From Karalla daura (Eukaryota > Chordata > Actinopteri > Chaetodontiformes > Leiognathidae): a stretch of DNA of 64,000 nt. The notes under the pieces are model-generated. The model was not told where the DNA came from. It ran no database searches and was given only the letters and a program-made list of their open reading frames with translations. Numbering within the stretch: position 1 is the stretch's first letter; the number at the start of each line of letters is the position of its first letter. Positions 15,501-30,046 of the stretch are shown here, one piece after another. A program made the position numbers and the translations under genes. The stretch spans positions 11,697,693 through 11,761,692 of the forward strand of contig CM055207.1 of assembly GCA_029224185.1 (NCBI GenBank). Direction: 5' to 3'.

Positions 15501-18500
15501 TCAGGGATTACTTTGAAGCAGGAAAGAACAACATTTGGGTGTGGGAGGACATAAAATGTCAGAATGAAAATGGCAGTGAAAATAATTCTCAAAAAAAGGA
15601 TCTGGTTATTTGAAATGTAAACTCCACGGCTAAATTGTATGGTGGCAGCCTGGTTTTGAAGGCTGACCCTTCTGCGGGCTCGTTTGGACAAGGACTGAAC
15701 TGAGAAGAGCACATTATGGAGAGGTCCGTCTGCTTGACATATGGTGCCAATTACCAGCTGATGGGGTTGCTGAGGTAAAAAGGCCAATCCATATTGGCCC
15801 TTCCCACCCAGGGTTGCACAAGCAGCCATTCATGAGATTCTGCAGAAACACCTCCCACCCAAATCCTAAACCAAACCCCAACCTGTCTAGAGTGGACAGG
15901 CAGCCTACACATGGCTCCTTGACTCAATGTACAGACAAGTGAAAGTCAAGTATACATGCTGATTTCCTGGTGGGTTCATTACAAACCAGTGCCCAACTGC
16001 AGTTTTTGGAACCTCCACAGCCCCCCTTTCCTCATCTGTTGACTTTTTGTTGCATTAGCCTTTGCTTTTGCTACACGGCTCGAATAAGGTTACAGATTGC
16101 TACACTTCAGATTTTACTCTGATTTTCACTTGTGACTTGGGATGAATGATCAAAGCACCCCCCACAGCATTTCTACGCAATCATTTCATCACATTTCTCT
16201 CCCTTGTATCCAGTTCTGAAATGTTTGACATGACAGCAGCATCAATTCACATTTGGTATGCGTTTCCATTACAACTAGGAGTGTGCAAAATGATATACTG
16301 TTTTCATTTTGCGATAAACTGTGCCAACAAATCGGACAGATCCGTACCACATCTCTCCATTGCTGCATCTATTCCACAATGGATGCACAGCAATTACCAC
16401 ACAAGTGCATAGCTTCATTCTTGGCCCTGTGGAATGCCATGTGGTGTTATTTCCTAAAATGCAGCTTGCAAGGTCAGCTCTTCAGGAGAAACGTCCATAA
16501 CATAATAACTCTGAAATGGCAAATTCCTGTATCTGAAATGTGCAAAAAGAGGAAATATTTCATATTTCACGCATTTCATATTTCAATATTCCAAAGAGTC
16601 CTTTCGTCTGAACGTGAAAAGAATCATTCATGCCTCCAGATGCTCTGGAGCCTTGGTTCACATTAAAAGTATGAGCTAACTTGCATCTGGGTAGTAACAC
16701 ACATTACTGCTGACCCCATTTACCCGTCTGCATAATGTCCAGTAGTCAAACAAAAGCTGAACAGAGAACACACACAGCTGCTAAATGTGAACAATATCTT
16801 TCAAAAAATGATCAAGGTTTCTGTCCTTCCCTCCCTTCATCAATTCAATAAAGTAGAAAGTTGAATACATAACGATGAATATTAATAGCATTGTTTGTTA
16901 AACATTTGGCACATTCCCCATGACTGCATGAAAGCAAGGAAGCAATTTTAGACTTTCCTCCAGCTTGTATGAACCTTATTAGCTAATGCACTTTTCTTTT
17001 TACATGCACTATTATTTTTCTGAAAAGCCGACCATCCAGCCACCCAGTCTGCTGCCTGCCAGGTCAGCCAGTAGCAAAGCAATCCGAGCCATATACATCA
17101 TCTGGCCTCAAGCTGCAGAACTGATCTTTATGGATCAAGATGGTGCCCAAAACTCAAAGGAGCACAGAAGCCATGGAGCAGCCAGTGAGAGGGAGAGGAC
17201 GGAGATGCCTTTATGTTAATGGTTTCTACAGATTCCAATCCTCCGTCTGTCTTTTTCCAGTCTCTCAGCCGCACTACACTGATTAAATCACCAAGTCGAG
17301 GTTGAGGTGAATTTTAAGGGCAGGCTGTGTCAATCTGTGTACGGTTTATAAAGATCCGCAATCGACCAATACGTCCATCAGTGTCAAAAGTTCAGATCGT
17401 GTCTCATGAGATCACAAGAGAAGCCGTGGGGATAAAGATCTCAGTCAGGATACATCCAACCTTTATTGTTTAAATGGGGTATCCAACAGCCCCAGTCAAC
17501 AATAAAACAGTGTCTGACACAAAAAGAAGCCTTAAAAATAACCACAAACACAGGGAACTAAAGGAGGAATGCTCTGACTAATAGCTGGTCAATAAGTGTT
17601 TGACTAGAAAAGACTTCTCAGACAAAAAGACAAGCAGACATGCATCACATGTCTGGAGAGCAGAGATTACAAAACCCGCAGGAGGAGACAGGGCTCATCA
17701 ACTTAGCCTACACAGAGACTGGAATATCTGCCCACACAAACCACACGCATTATGGTACATTCTGTACGTGCACATGCCTGGCAATGGAGCACATGGAGAC
17801 TCCCACTGTGAATCAATCATTTACTGAGCTATCAAAATATCTTGTGCATGCAAACCCAACACTGGTATGTCTGCAAGCTACAACTAATCAGACACTCAAT
17901 ATTTCAAAAACCCACTGGAGTTCTCCTAATCAAATTTGTACTGTTGGCCATAAATGACATTCTGTATTGATGCTGGCAGTTAAACTGAATGCACTGATAG
18001 TTGGCTCGCTCTCTCATGAGTGACGCTAATGTAAAGACCATGTTCCTTGGTAACCACAGGTTGGTGTTGTTAAGGATAAACAACCTTTAAACTTAACTTG
18101 TCCACAAATGAAGAAAATTCTACAGATGGACTTTGGAGATAAATGATATTGACAAACATTAAATATTTTAAGATGTCAAAACATCTCAATATCTTGAATT
18201 CACCCGAGGGAATTTCTCTCTGAAACAATTCCTCTAATCCAAACCCAGAACAACAGATTTTCAGCCACTTGGGGGTGATTAAAAGCGCCCGCGATCGTGC
18301 CTGCGTAGCAAAGAATTTATCAATCAACGAAGAGGGCCCAAGCTCACATACATCAAATCATGCGGTTCATTGAATAACCACGTTATTGATCATTCGGTCT
18401 CACCGCACATTTGTGTTTGCTATTTTTGGTCTGGGACAGGGGAATATATGTGATGATGATGGTGCACATGAGGCAACACTTCATCGCAGGCTGTCAGGAG

Positions 18501-21500
18501 AAAAATGACCTTTATGTTGTGTAGTTTGGGCTTAGACCAATCGAATGTCTGGGAGCACACTACTTTTAGAGTTCCCAACGTCTTTGCCCTGTTAGTCATT
18601 GCGGTCTAAGAATAGCCTCAATCCAATCTCTAAAGAACTTTAACTGCGGGAATATGTCAAGTTTGTCATTTGATTATACTCTACAAAGAGACGAGTCCGG
18701 AAGAGGCCACTGTGCATCACGTTTTGAACCGTCTCTGTCGGGACGAAAAAGCCATTTGAGAAGTCCGAGGCGAACATCCCTCGCTGACTGTGTGAGTTGT
18801 TAGCGCTTCGGGAGTACTTATGGTGTCGTTAACACAGGATTCATCTGTTCTGCAACTGTCCTCACGTATGAAACATGGCTTCAGCACTGGGGCGTCGCAA
18901 AAGTGCAATTCTTGGAGCAACCCTAACCGTCAGAAGTCACGACTTCTGCATGTCCGGCGTGGTTGGCGTGTAAGTAACTTCACCACTGGGATTGAGTTCC
19001 CGTAGGTATTTCTTCACAGAGCCGGTAGCTCTGTGGTGTGAAAGCCCAGACAGAAAAAGGTGGACCTTTTCCTGGTGAAATGATTTGGGGCTTAGCGGGA
19101 TCCCTCAGATACCGTGACCACAGCTACTGGGGGCATGCTTAGACGCCTCTGCGTGGCTTTGGAGGCAGTTATTCCTGGTCTGCCGGGCCTGGGGCCGTGA
19201 CAGGTTTAGTGTGTGGGGGGCAGGAAATGGCAACCCTCCTGTGCAGCGCTCAGCCATGTCTGCGGCGCTGTCCTGGGGCCAGTGGTTAAGAGGGGGGTAG
19301 GGGACATGAGGGAGGTCAGGGCAAAGGGCAGACCAGGGCAGTTGAGTTATTCAGGGTAAAAGGGGACGGGCTAAGAGGAAAACATAACGATTTCTAAAGT
19401 GATCGGCACGTAGCGAGCGAGGCGAAGCATGCAAGCTTGATCCCTCGCAGGCAAAGTGTGAAATAAACACACGGCACGATTGTAACCGCAGGGACCTCTG
19501 GCAGCAGCTGGAGCGTTACAAACACAAACATGGCAGAGATTGCCTTGTTAATAGGTGCACTGGATGAGCATCACAAAGACGCAAGTCTGACAACCCTAAC
19601 ATTAAAGCATTCATCGGCATAACGGCATTCATCATTTTTGGTCCCTCATCATCTTTTGATCGGAAGAGCAAAACTGTTTTATTTACTCCAAGGTCGCATT
19701 GACTACATTAAAAGACTTATACTCCGGCCTAAATTGAGGTTCTCATTTTCTTTTATCTTTTTTTTCAGCGAGATTAATGTCCAAAATATTTTGCATTTCA
19801 ATGGTTTATTAGATTCTTTACTTAGATTTAGAAAAAGTTTAGTCTCTCGTATTTTGCTCAAAGTTAATTGCTCATCTGACCTCTTAAGTTTTCAATGATG
19901 ACATAAAGATGCAAAAAAAAGTGTTTCATTGACAGGTGTGATATTAGAGAGGTTTTTGATGTTTATCACAGCACATGAATATATTTGAAGCAGCACATTA
20001 CTGTCATTTTAAAACTCCGCACACATATATATATGAATCCAAACATCACTTACTTTGTGTTCAATTTTTACGTTCCACACTATCAAAATGTTTCAAAACG
20101 TTAAAGCGAACAGCGGGTCTATTTGCATGTGTTTGATCCAATAACCCAGTGCAACAGGTGATTTCACCAATTATATCCCTTTCAGTGGTTGGAGATGTGT
20201 CAATTAGGGAAATTACCAGATGAGGCAAGCACACAAAAACCCTGCATGTAGTCTCAGTCTCCCTGCTTTGAATCACGCACCAAAGCAGAGAGTGATGAGT
20301 CCGTTGATAAGAGAGTCGGGCACCTTACAACACGGACCATTTAAACATCCATGTACTTGATTCAGTGGTGTCAGAGGGTAACAAAGAGCCCTCTTCTTTC
20401 CTAGCGCTGTTTTCTCTGGCATCTGCTGTGAATGCAGGGCTACTCTGGGCTGCAGTCCCCACACATAAGTCACCACGACTGACTGCATTATACATGATTA
20501 GCGTGGATGTACGAGCTGAATTTAGCAGTTCTCTAATGGATCATGTCATATTTGACATAAGCAGGCACATTAAGCACTCACTAGGTGTAGTTTGAGTATC
20601 ATTTGAAGCCATTTACAGCCGTGGAAACTGCCCTAAAATAAATGAGCTCCTGAATAGCAACTGACTAGCAGCAGCTGCATGTAACCCCCTCACGTCCCCC
20701 CACACCCCCCTCAGCTCATCAAACCCTTCCAGAGAGTCCCACAGCGATGCTTTATTTACCTCTATGTACAGCGCCACGCACACATACCATCACAACTCCC
20801 CAGACTAATGGTGCACAGAGAGACGTGTTAACCATTTCCAAATAACTCGGCTGGTTGCACCTGCTCAGATGGGATCGGGTCGAAATAAGTCATTTTGTAG
20901 ACGGCCGCAGCAAATGCTGCTATTGGCAGTGGCATGAAAGAGGCTGGAAATTATGAATAAAAACAACAACCGCTGGCTCCCCCACTTTGCTCCCTCCCAC
21001 ACGGTGCTGGATCTTAAATAAGAGCCTCTTTTCAGGAGCAGGGACTCAACGCACACTTCAGGCAAGACGGAGAGGAGAGGAACCTGTCTCTGGCGCAGGT
21101 GGGATCATTTTTCTGCCAATATTTCCTTTGGCCATGACCGACCTCTGCAATTGGCCCACTTGTGTCAAGTGGTCCTCCTAATTGACATGAAAACAGTTAA
21201 CACAAAGACCCCAGAGCCACGGCGAGAGCAGGAGCTGAACGTCAAAACTCCGAAACGCGGAGAGCAAAGTGGACAGGACAGTTTGTTCACCGTCCGGCAC
21301 GACTTACCTCTTCCTCTCCCACCGCACACGCTTTCTCATTTTCGATCCTTCCCAAGTCTCGCCCTTGCTTCTATGTAAAATTAATCTGGCTGTCAGTGTT
21401 GCGGTGGTCTCTCGACCTCGACAAACACAGAGCGTTTAGCCCCGTTTCCTCCCCCCTTCTTTCCTCCACGAGACGTCCACTACCTTACCTCGAGAAAACC

Positions 21501-24500
21501 TGCTCGCAGCATTCTCCCCTTTCTGAAAATATTTTTCCACTGCCCCGTCCAAACCATGAGGGCCTTTCTTTGGACACACTCTCCCACACACACACACACA
21601 CACATACACAGCATGGTTTTGCCGCTCGATCAATCTCTCTCTGTGCGTTTCAGTTTTCTCACCACCTGGGCAGAAAAAGCTCTTAATTTCTGTACTGAGG
21701 CCACGCAGAAACATCGCCGTCGCTCCGGCCTAACAGAAACGATTAGGAGCTTGAGATTGTCAGATCTGACAATTCCGACAAGCTCACTTAGCTTTTCTTA
21801 ATCTTCCTCTTGACGGACTGAGTGGAAGCCGGTGGCTCATCCTCAGCCGGGTGGGCTGCACGGCTACACTTAACTTGACAAAGACTTTTAATATCTGCAC
21901 CAAAATTTGTGGAAATGGGATAAAATTGGGGAAAAGCCCAATAGTGGAGACAACATCTGACAATCAACGACATTGGGGAAGAAATGCACAAAACCTCTGG
22001 TTTAACGACTGGTAAAACCTCTCACATATTCGGAGTTTGTCACATTTACACATAACATGACATGACTTAGGGAGTCACGAGACGTGATGGCACAGTGTGA
22101 AACGAGACCGAACCTTTTCAAGTTATTCTATATATTCCAATAATGTTTTGGATGTCCAGTGGGATGAGAGTTTACGTTGTAGAGTGGTTGTAGACTGGTT
22201 GTAGACTGCTACAGGAAGCAGTTTTCCTTTTTTTTAAACTTTCTCTCAGTTTGAGAAGTAACAAATAACAAAATTTTAAAAATGGAAATGCGCTGATTGA
22301 AGTGAAGACGCCTTTGAACAGACAAACAAAGGGAATAATATCAGCTGCCGGGGTTCGCAGATTGCTCGAGGCCATGATCTCCCTCGCGGCGGAGGGAGAC
22401 AGTGGGCAGAGGAGAGGAAGCGGACTCTCCGCCGCGCTGGCCCTGATGCTGGAGGATGCATCTGCAGCGTGAGGTCACGCCTGGTCGGCAGCGGGGATTT
22501 ACAGGCCCTTCAAGGAGAAACCACCGCTGACCCCCCCCCCCTCCTCACCCACCCACAAAAAACCCACCCACACCCACCCACCCACCGCCCCCCTTCCCTT
22601 CCCAGGCCCCTCAGGGAGCTGGCGGACGGTTCGGGTCCCAGTGTAAATATATTTTTTCTCTATCAAAGACACATTTTCCAACCACTGTCAAAGAGGAGGA
22701 GGAGGAGGAGGAGGGTGCTCAGGAGGGGGAGAGAGAGCTACGAGGAGGGAGGGAGAGGGAGAGAGAGAGAGAGTGTGGGGGAGAATTTTTTCCCCTCTTC
22801 TTCCCCCACTTTTTCTCCTCTCCCCTCCTCCTCCTTGCTCGTCTAGTGCTGCCTGCCGGGTTCTTGCAACATCTGGCACTGTTTATCACCTGGCCCGCTG
22901 GTGCAGGCAGGAAGGGAAAGGCTGAAAGGAGCACAGAGTGCCAACCTGATGTCTGCTACGGCGGGGTTAAAAGACCCCTCTGATTCATTACAATTTGGAT
23001 CGGATTTCTGTAGTTTTGGCTATCATTCTCCCCTGGTTACGATAACATTTCACGATAACCAAGTAATTGCGGGAAATCTGCAAACACAGCAACACGGCTA
23101 AAAAGAAGCCTGATGAAGCAAATAAGGAAAACTGCGGGGCCAGCGCAGCTGGCAGCTCAAGCACGACAGACAGAATTGAGATAAAGACTCTAAAATGAGC
23201 CAGAAAGTCCATCTACGCACTTAATTGGACGTTTAAAACCAGCGGTTTGGTTACCGCCGTTATACTTCATCCTTGTTTTCTCTTCCAAAATAAGTTTGGC
23301 CAACTTGGGAAGCGGGGTAAAACTTTTTTGGATTGATGGCCCGCTGATGTTTGTTACCCCTGCAGTGCCCACAGATCCCAGTCTTAAAAGGTGCACTGGA
23401 GGGGCTGAGCTCACATCCTGAATCTTGCTGAGCTTGCTGTGTTCCCCTTCCTTTTGCTGTGCATCAAATGGGTGCCAAGGACACAACTGTCACAAACAAG
23501 TACATTTCCAAATATAAAAGCAATGTTTCTCAAATCCTGATCAAATACAAATGCGACTTGATGGTGTTTTGAAGGTGCAGGAGCCATAGTTCCCCAAAAT
23601 CTAGGGCCGCAAGACCTCTGAGGAAGATGGATCTCAAAAACATTCTTTGATTGGATATTCTCATTAGATTTAGAGTCAGTTCAGTCTCCTCTATCCACAA
23701 GTACTGAGCCATCTTGTTTTATTTTATTTTATTTGTTTTCATGCGTATAAAAGTGTTTTCATTATTCTTTTGTGATAAACTTCTATGTCAACAGGTCTGA
23801 GAGGTTTTACAAAATGTAGGTGTTACCATGACAAGCTTTCTTGGTGTTTCATTGTTTTGGTTTTGAGCATTTCTAGGGATAATGGAAAGCCAGCTTGTGG
23901 TGGGAATGACAACCCCCAGCTGCGTAAAATAGGACTAATCTTTCACCAAATGGATCCTTTTCACCCTTTTCTTTGTTGAACTACACTCAAAACTTGTTAC
24001 TGCTTTTAGAAATTACCCAACTGATTCGAGAGGGAGCCGATAGCGAGCCTTTCCCCTCCGGAGCCTGGCATCAGAGAGTGACAGACAGACGGAGGGAGAG
24101 TATGGGCGAAAGACAAGGTTCACAGGACAATGAGGCCCATTGATACGGTGGAGACAGGACCGGGTGCCTCCAGCGCACTGCTGAGAACGGCTGACGGTGC
24201 ACAGAGGCACAGTGATTACGGTCTGCATTTCAAATGGCTAAAACAGAGCCCGTGGCCCTGCAGAGGCCACAGCATCAGGACAGACCTCGCTCACACGGGC
24301 CTTTGAAAGGCCGCGACAAACCAACGCTAATCTCCTACCCTGTTCAGCAGACAGAATGTCAAGATTCCCTCCGGAGGGGGAATGGAGACCCAGCTTCTTT
24401 TTATCCCTCTCGCATAATTCAACTATTAGAAACACACATCTCAGCCTGCATTTGCAATGGAAATGTAATGGAATGAAACATTAGAGGCCTTTCGGTCCAC

Positions 24501-27500
24501 GCAGCGAACAAAGCAGCTGATACTGATGTAACACGCTCTTTAATATCACGTTGGACCACAGACAGTCCAAGTGTGCCCCTGTGCTTTGCACAGCAGGCGC
24601 ACTAAATAATACTTCGAGAGGTCAAGCCCGAAAAATCCCACAAGCAATCATTTATTTTCCTGCCGTTCTTTCCCCCTCGCTCGTTTCCACTTAGGCCCGG
24701 AGGAATTCCATTGAGTTTTACAGTGATGTTGCGCCACAATCATTTTCCACGCTCCGCAGCTCGTGCTCGCAGAGCCGCGGAGGATCGCTCTCATTCATGT
24801 CTCCGGGACCCCGGGCAGCAGCTGCAAAAGACATCTGAACAAGAGCTTGACGCCATCTATGGGGCCCGGGTGAAACTGCGCCTGCCAGGCGCACGTGTTC
24901 CAGAATGAAGAGCGCAGATTCAAGACCCAAAAGTGGATTCACTTGGCAGTTCTTCTTCCAAAACCTTCAGCGGGCCGCCTTATGATCCTTCCTTCATATT
25001 TAATGCGTATTCAAACTAGTGTATGAAATGAAACTGCCATGATCTCACCCTGACCCCAACCACGACTTCAACCTAAAACTAATCCTGGTCTGAATGGACG
25101 CCCACCCACACATACACTTGAAGCTTTGGCCTCTCAATGTCCTGCCAGGGTCCTGCAGGGGAGCTGTACCGTACCTGTCTGTAGGTGGAGATGATGACCT
25201 CCCTCAGGTGGTAATGCATGGGGGTCATGGTCTCGCTGACAGAGTCCAGGGCCATGTCCACCTCCCTCTTCATCCGGTGGCCGTCGGGGAGCAGACGCAC
25301 CAGCTGCATCACCACCTGAGAACATGAGAAACAAACAATTTTTGATGCTGCAAATTCTAGCTAACCAAGGGCAAGCTCCTATTGCCTCTGCCTCCCCCAT
25401 TAGATTAATTTAGTGGCCTCTGCTGCACAGACAGAAGTCATTATCTATCATCATATCATCATTTGTTGGCAAACTTAATAGCAAAGTTACAATTTCTCCC
25501 TTTGTAAGACCTTGCTCAGTTGTCAGGATCCTGTAAATCTTCAGAGTTCCGTTTTTCTAAGCTCCCTGAATGTGCACTACAAATATTTATTTTTGACCTT
25601 GAAAACAGATGGTCAAAAACAATCTCCACACAAGGTTGATTCAGCAACTGCTTTAGCTGCTTTTGAAGGATATTGTGGAGTTGTAGCAGGGCGGTTGTAG
25701 GTTGCAACCCCTCATCTCAACTTGTGAGAAAAGATATTTTTGGCTTGTCTGTTCTGGGATTTTGTAGAAAGAGGACAGATTTAGTGGACAAGGATCTGCA
25801 GAATCCACCAATATAGTGTGTTCAAAATGCAATAACTCTTCTATTCAGGCTGATGAAAACAATGCCAGTTCAGTTCCTGCAAATCTTACACGCTGGTCCT
25901 AAAAATACAATCATCCATCAAGATGTATCATGATCATTATCAGCTTCCTTCTTAGCAATATGTGCTATAGCAGTTGCACTCTTTAACTACATCATGTAAA
26001 AGACCTTGAACTTGCTCTGAGAATGAAATAAGCTATTCAAATACCTGACTTGACTCAGCAGCAGCATCTGGCACGAACTGCTGAGACGTAAACATCTGAA
26101 CCCATCTAACACAGGCATAATGAGCAAACTGATTAAAACCATGTCTAATTGTAATGCTGGCATGTGCATATGTCAGCCTGTGCTTTTCTCCACTATGCAG
26201 CTGCTTTGTTGCAGATACTGAGGGGAAATTAAGGAGGGGAAGATGATGATGCTGATGGAGAAGAGGAAGCGGGAGGTGAAGTAGGAGGAGGCAGAGAGAC
26301 GGAGGGAGGGAATCCAAGAATCAGAACAGAACAGGCCTGCAGGCAAAACCCCATTTTCTTGTTAAGTGTGTGTACGTGTGCATGTGTGTGTGTTAGAGTA
26401 GCAGCGTCAGCACAGTCTGACCACCGTCCTTGGGAAAAAAAACCCAATCTGTGTCTAACACGATGGATCACGACCAAATCTGTGGGTTTATTTCCATTCG
26501 TTGTTTTTTTTCCTATTAATTTGAAATACTGCAACAAGTCAGGCCTGTAATGTAAGAAGTCACAAAAAGCCACTTTCGCGTTTACAACCCTGTACAAATT
26601 CATGTTGGTGCGCACTCAAAGCTGAAGTGCTTAAAAATGAGTGATGATTTTATTTTGGTAACACGAAACCAAGTTTGAGCAATTCTTGAGGCACGTCTTT
26701 CTCTTTGAATGCTCCACCATCACAGAGACTGTTGAGTCATTTATCATCTACACATTCATATATCCTATAATGTATTGCTATTACAATGATTTGTGTTGTA
26801 AAAGCAATTCTGGATATGATTTTAGAACTTTTAAAATAGTCGCTGTGGTGTTTCTTGTTGCACTGCAGCCGCTCAGAAATCTGGACACGCGTATCTGCAG
26901 AATGAGTCGTTTCAGAGATGTCGGTAGCTGCAGGCGATCCGGGTGACACTCCACATTCACCGAGGTAAATATATGATTCCGTAATTACAACCGGGCAAAA
27001 CGCGGCGTCTCTAAATCAGCAGTGTCACTGTCCATCTGTGACCTCTGCATTTCTACTGATGGAAGCTGGCAACATGACACACGCACATTGAGCCAGGGGA
27101 GAAAAAAAAAAAAAAACATGAGCAGAATGCTGCTGGGCCTGAAAGACATCAAGTAGATAGAAACTGCTCTATTACCGGCACCGTGTCCTCTCATGGCTCC
27201 TGGCACTGAACTGCACGGGCTGCGTCACCTCCAAGCTGCGCTCGCCTGACATCACATTTCAGACCTTTGGGGAATTTCTGCCCACCCACGGGTTTTTCAT
27301 AAATTGGTTCATAAACTTCAAAACTAATGTGACAGAGGATCCAGCCCTGGAAGCGGGATAGGAAAGTCACGGGCAAAGCTCGTCGAGAGTCGGCAGAGAG
27401 TCATTTCCTTCACGCTGTTGTCTGATAGAAAAAGCCCATCAGAACGAGCTCAGGGAAACCTCAACTAAAAGGGGATGTTTTCTTGTCAGGCTGTCTCTCT

Positions 27501-29951
27501 TTCACTAACACACACACACACACACACATACACACAGCGCAACATGCAGGGAGTTTCTATGAAGACAGCGGGAGACTGTTATCTAACAACCAGCCACTTC
27601 CAAAGCCCACTTTGGCAGATAAGGCGGTGGGGGTGGCGACATCACACATCCTTCACGGGCACCGAATGGGAGGTGGACAAGGTTTCCGTGGCGACCGCTA
27701 TGTGTATCCCAGAGACTCCGGCGGCCACCGCGCTGTGATTGGCACGCGGGTATTGTGCGCCTGCGGAGCGCGGCCTCTTTCTGTGTGTCCGTGCGCGAGT
27801 GCCGTGCCAAGGACAAGGCCAGCAGGTTCCAACCACTGACTCATTGTCACAAAACGAATCGAGAGAGAGGGAGAGGGAGAGAGAGAGAGAGAAAGAATGA
27901 AAGTGAGGAGGAAGAAAAAAAAAAAGCCAGAGTGGCTTTAATTCGCAGCCAATATTCAGAACAGAGGAGAAAAGCTTTGTCCTGTGCTTTTGTTTGGCCT
28001 TTTAATCGCAGGTGCAGAGCAGAGTTGAGAGACCAGCAAAGGGTTGCAGAGCGACATGCAGTTCTGTGACAAACACTGCGCTGACAATAATAAGCTGGCA
28101 AACACCTTCAGAGGAACCTTGCAGCGAGTACACTGCTGGCAATTCAATTCTGCTTTTTTTAAGCTTCGTCGACTCATTCGCAACAACTAGAAACTCATGA
28201 ACTGATATAAAACTCACTTCCTTTACCATATTATCAATCTTTTGCACTTCCTTCCTATGCGGCTCACTATGACGCAACTGTGTGAAAATCATGCCTTTTT
28301 ATATATTAATATTGTTTTCAAGTCATAGCATGGACCCCAGTTTTTCAGGAAAGGACACTTCCTCAAGAGTGTCGGATTCGTCCTTTCTTTTATACAACTC
28401 CATGCATTTAAAAATCCTTCTTATGGTACACATACTGCTCACAACCCCATCCACTGGGCTCATAAAGTGTGTAATAACAGTAGCAGCCAGCCATAAGGTA
28501 GAACTTGATGGAATCGTGTAAACAAGCCATATTCTTGCCTCAAATTGTCATGCAAGTGAAAAGATAACCTCATTTTCACATTGATGCAGGATCTGGAGTC
28601 AGGACATCAACCCTCTGACATCAGCTGGCTGCGCTCGAGTGAATCCGCGACACCTTGGGCCAAAAACACGACTGCAAACCATCCGGTTTGAGGCAGCTCA
28701 TCAGCTCGCCTCGCTGCCTATTGATTTTGGCTCCTTTTACAGGACAACGTCTCAATATCGAAGGCACTGGTGCGTATGCATTATGCACCCAGAAGGTTGA
28801 GAGTAATCTGTTCAGACAGGCTATGAGCCAGGAGAAGCCCCCTGACATCGGGAAGCGTGAATCAGATCCATCATAAAGACAAATGCTGCTCTGGTGTGGG
28901 GCCGACACAAGAACGGCTTTATGCGTCCAGCAGTGACATACAGTGCAGACATTGTAGCTGCACAAACAAAGAGCAGGGAGCCGCCTGCAGAAACCAGAGG
29001 AATAATACGACTCAGCAGCTCTGGAGCAGCAAAAACAATCAGTCCAAAAATCACAGATTAACAATATGATGGGATGATTTGACTGTTTCCTGTCAGAGAC
29101 AGAGAGACTGGTTCATCACAATGTCTGACCATTAGCAGCCACTTCTCACATTTTCCATAAAAACCCTTTTTTACTCATTTGATACGAGTGCTACTTGGTT
29201 TCTGTGTGTTTCTTTTTTTTTTTTTTGCTCAAATTAAAATGAAAGCGAGCATGGTGATGATTCAGATCTGCATGAATTACATCTGCATTTTACTGATGTT
29301 CCCGGCTCTCGTCAGAACGCACAAATCATGTCTCAGTCTCAGCACCAATTGTCAAAATGAATCATTTTGTCCATAAATATCAGAAAAAAAAATATGAATG
29401 GCACCATTAAATGTCTGAATATCTAAAAATACTTGGTGTCCAATCATGCACAGTTTCAGCATCACAGTAGACTGTATTGATGTTTAAAATGCCAAAAAAG
29501 ACACCAATTAATTTGGATTGACTAACTGATTTCTCACTTTAAGCTTGAATAAACTTTTCATTAAGCTCTTTTTGTAGGCACAGCATTTGGCCAGACAATA
29601 TACTCACCTCAAACTCCCCTTTTGTGTACTTGGCGTCAGGAACGCTCACAATCTCATCATCTGCGAACTCTGGAAAGCCCTGCAGATGGAAGACATCAGT
29701 TTGTACACGGTACTGGGTGAGAAAAGTGTCGCAGCAGCATGTGTTCATGTTGCCGCTGATGTCTTCGTTAACATGCAGATAAGAAGAGGTGGGGGTCTCA
29801 CATTAAAGTGCCAGAGAGTGAGGACGGCGACGACCATGCCCGTCGTGGTCCTGCCTTTGCCGTTGGAGCAGTTAAAAACAAAGGCTGAGTGGGAGTCCTC
29901 GGCCAGGGTGCTCTTCATGGCCTCCAGCAGCTTGTCAAACTCCTGCAGGCA

Positions 29952-30046
<95 letters not shown>

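Larger units (their letters stand above)
9245..25174 (-). other. pald1: pald1 intron 17 (15.9 kb), no gene seen
   Basis: The largest intron. It contains (CA)n at 12538-12568 and 21585-21610, a G-quadruplex-type tract (22531-22596, G on the transcribed strand) and an adjoining GC-rich plus polypurine segment to about 22850. Apart from these I recognise nothing coding in either strand. Confidence 0.85.
25316..29607 (-). other. pald1: pald1 intron 16 (4.3 kb) with internal CpG-dense patch
   Basis: GT-AG intron. It contains (CA)n at 27508-27536, a CpG-dense segment at about 27620-27830, and a polypurine stretch at about 27860-27925. No coding exon recognised. Confidence 0.85.

Noticed and set aside
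22469..22846. 125-aa plus-strand frame rich in Pro, Arg and Ser
   Set aside because: It is produced by the C-rich, AGG and pyrimidine tracts and has no homology.
26229..26615. 128-aa minus-strand frame in pald1 intron 16
   Set aside because: The sequence is low complexity (Ser/Pro/Leu-rich from a GA-rich tract), with no domain, conserved motif or splice support.
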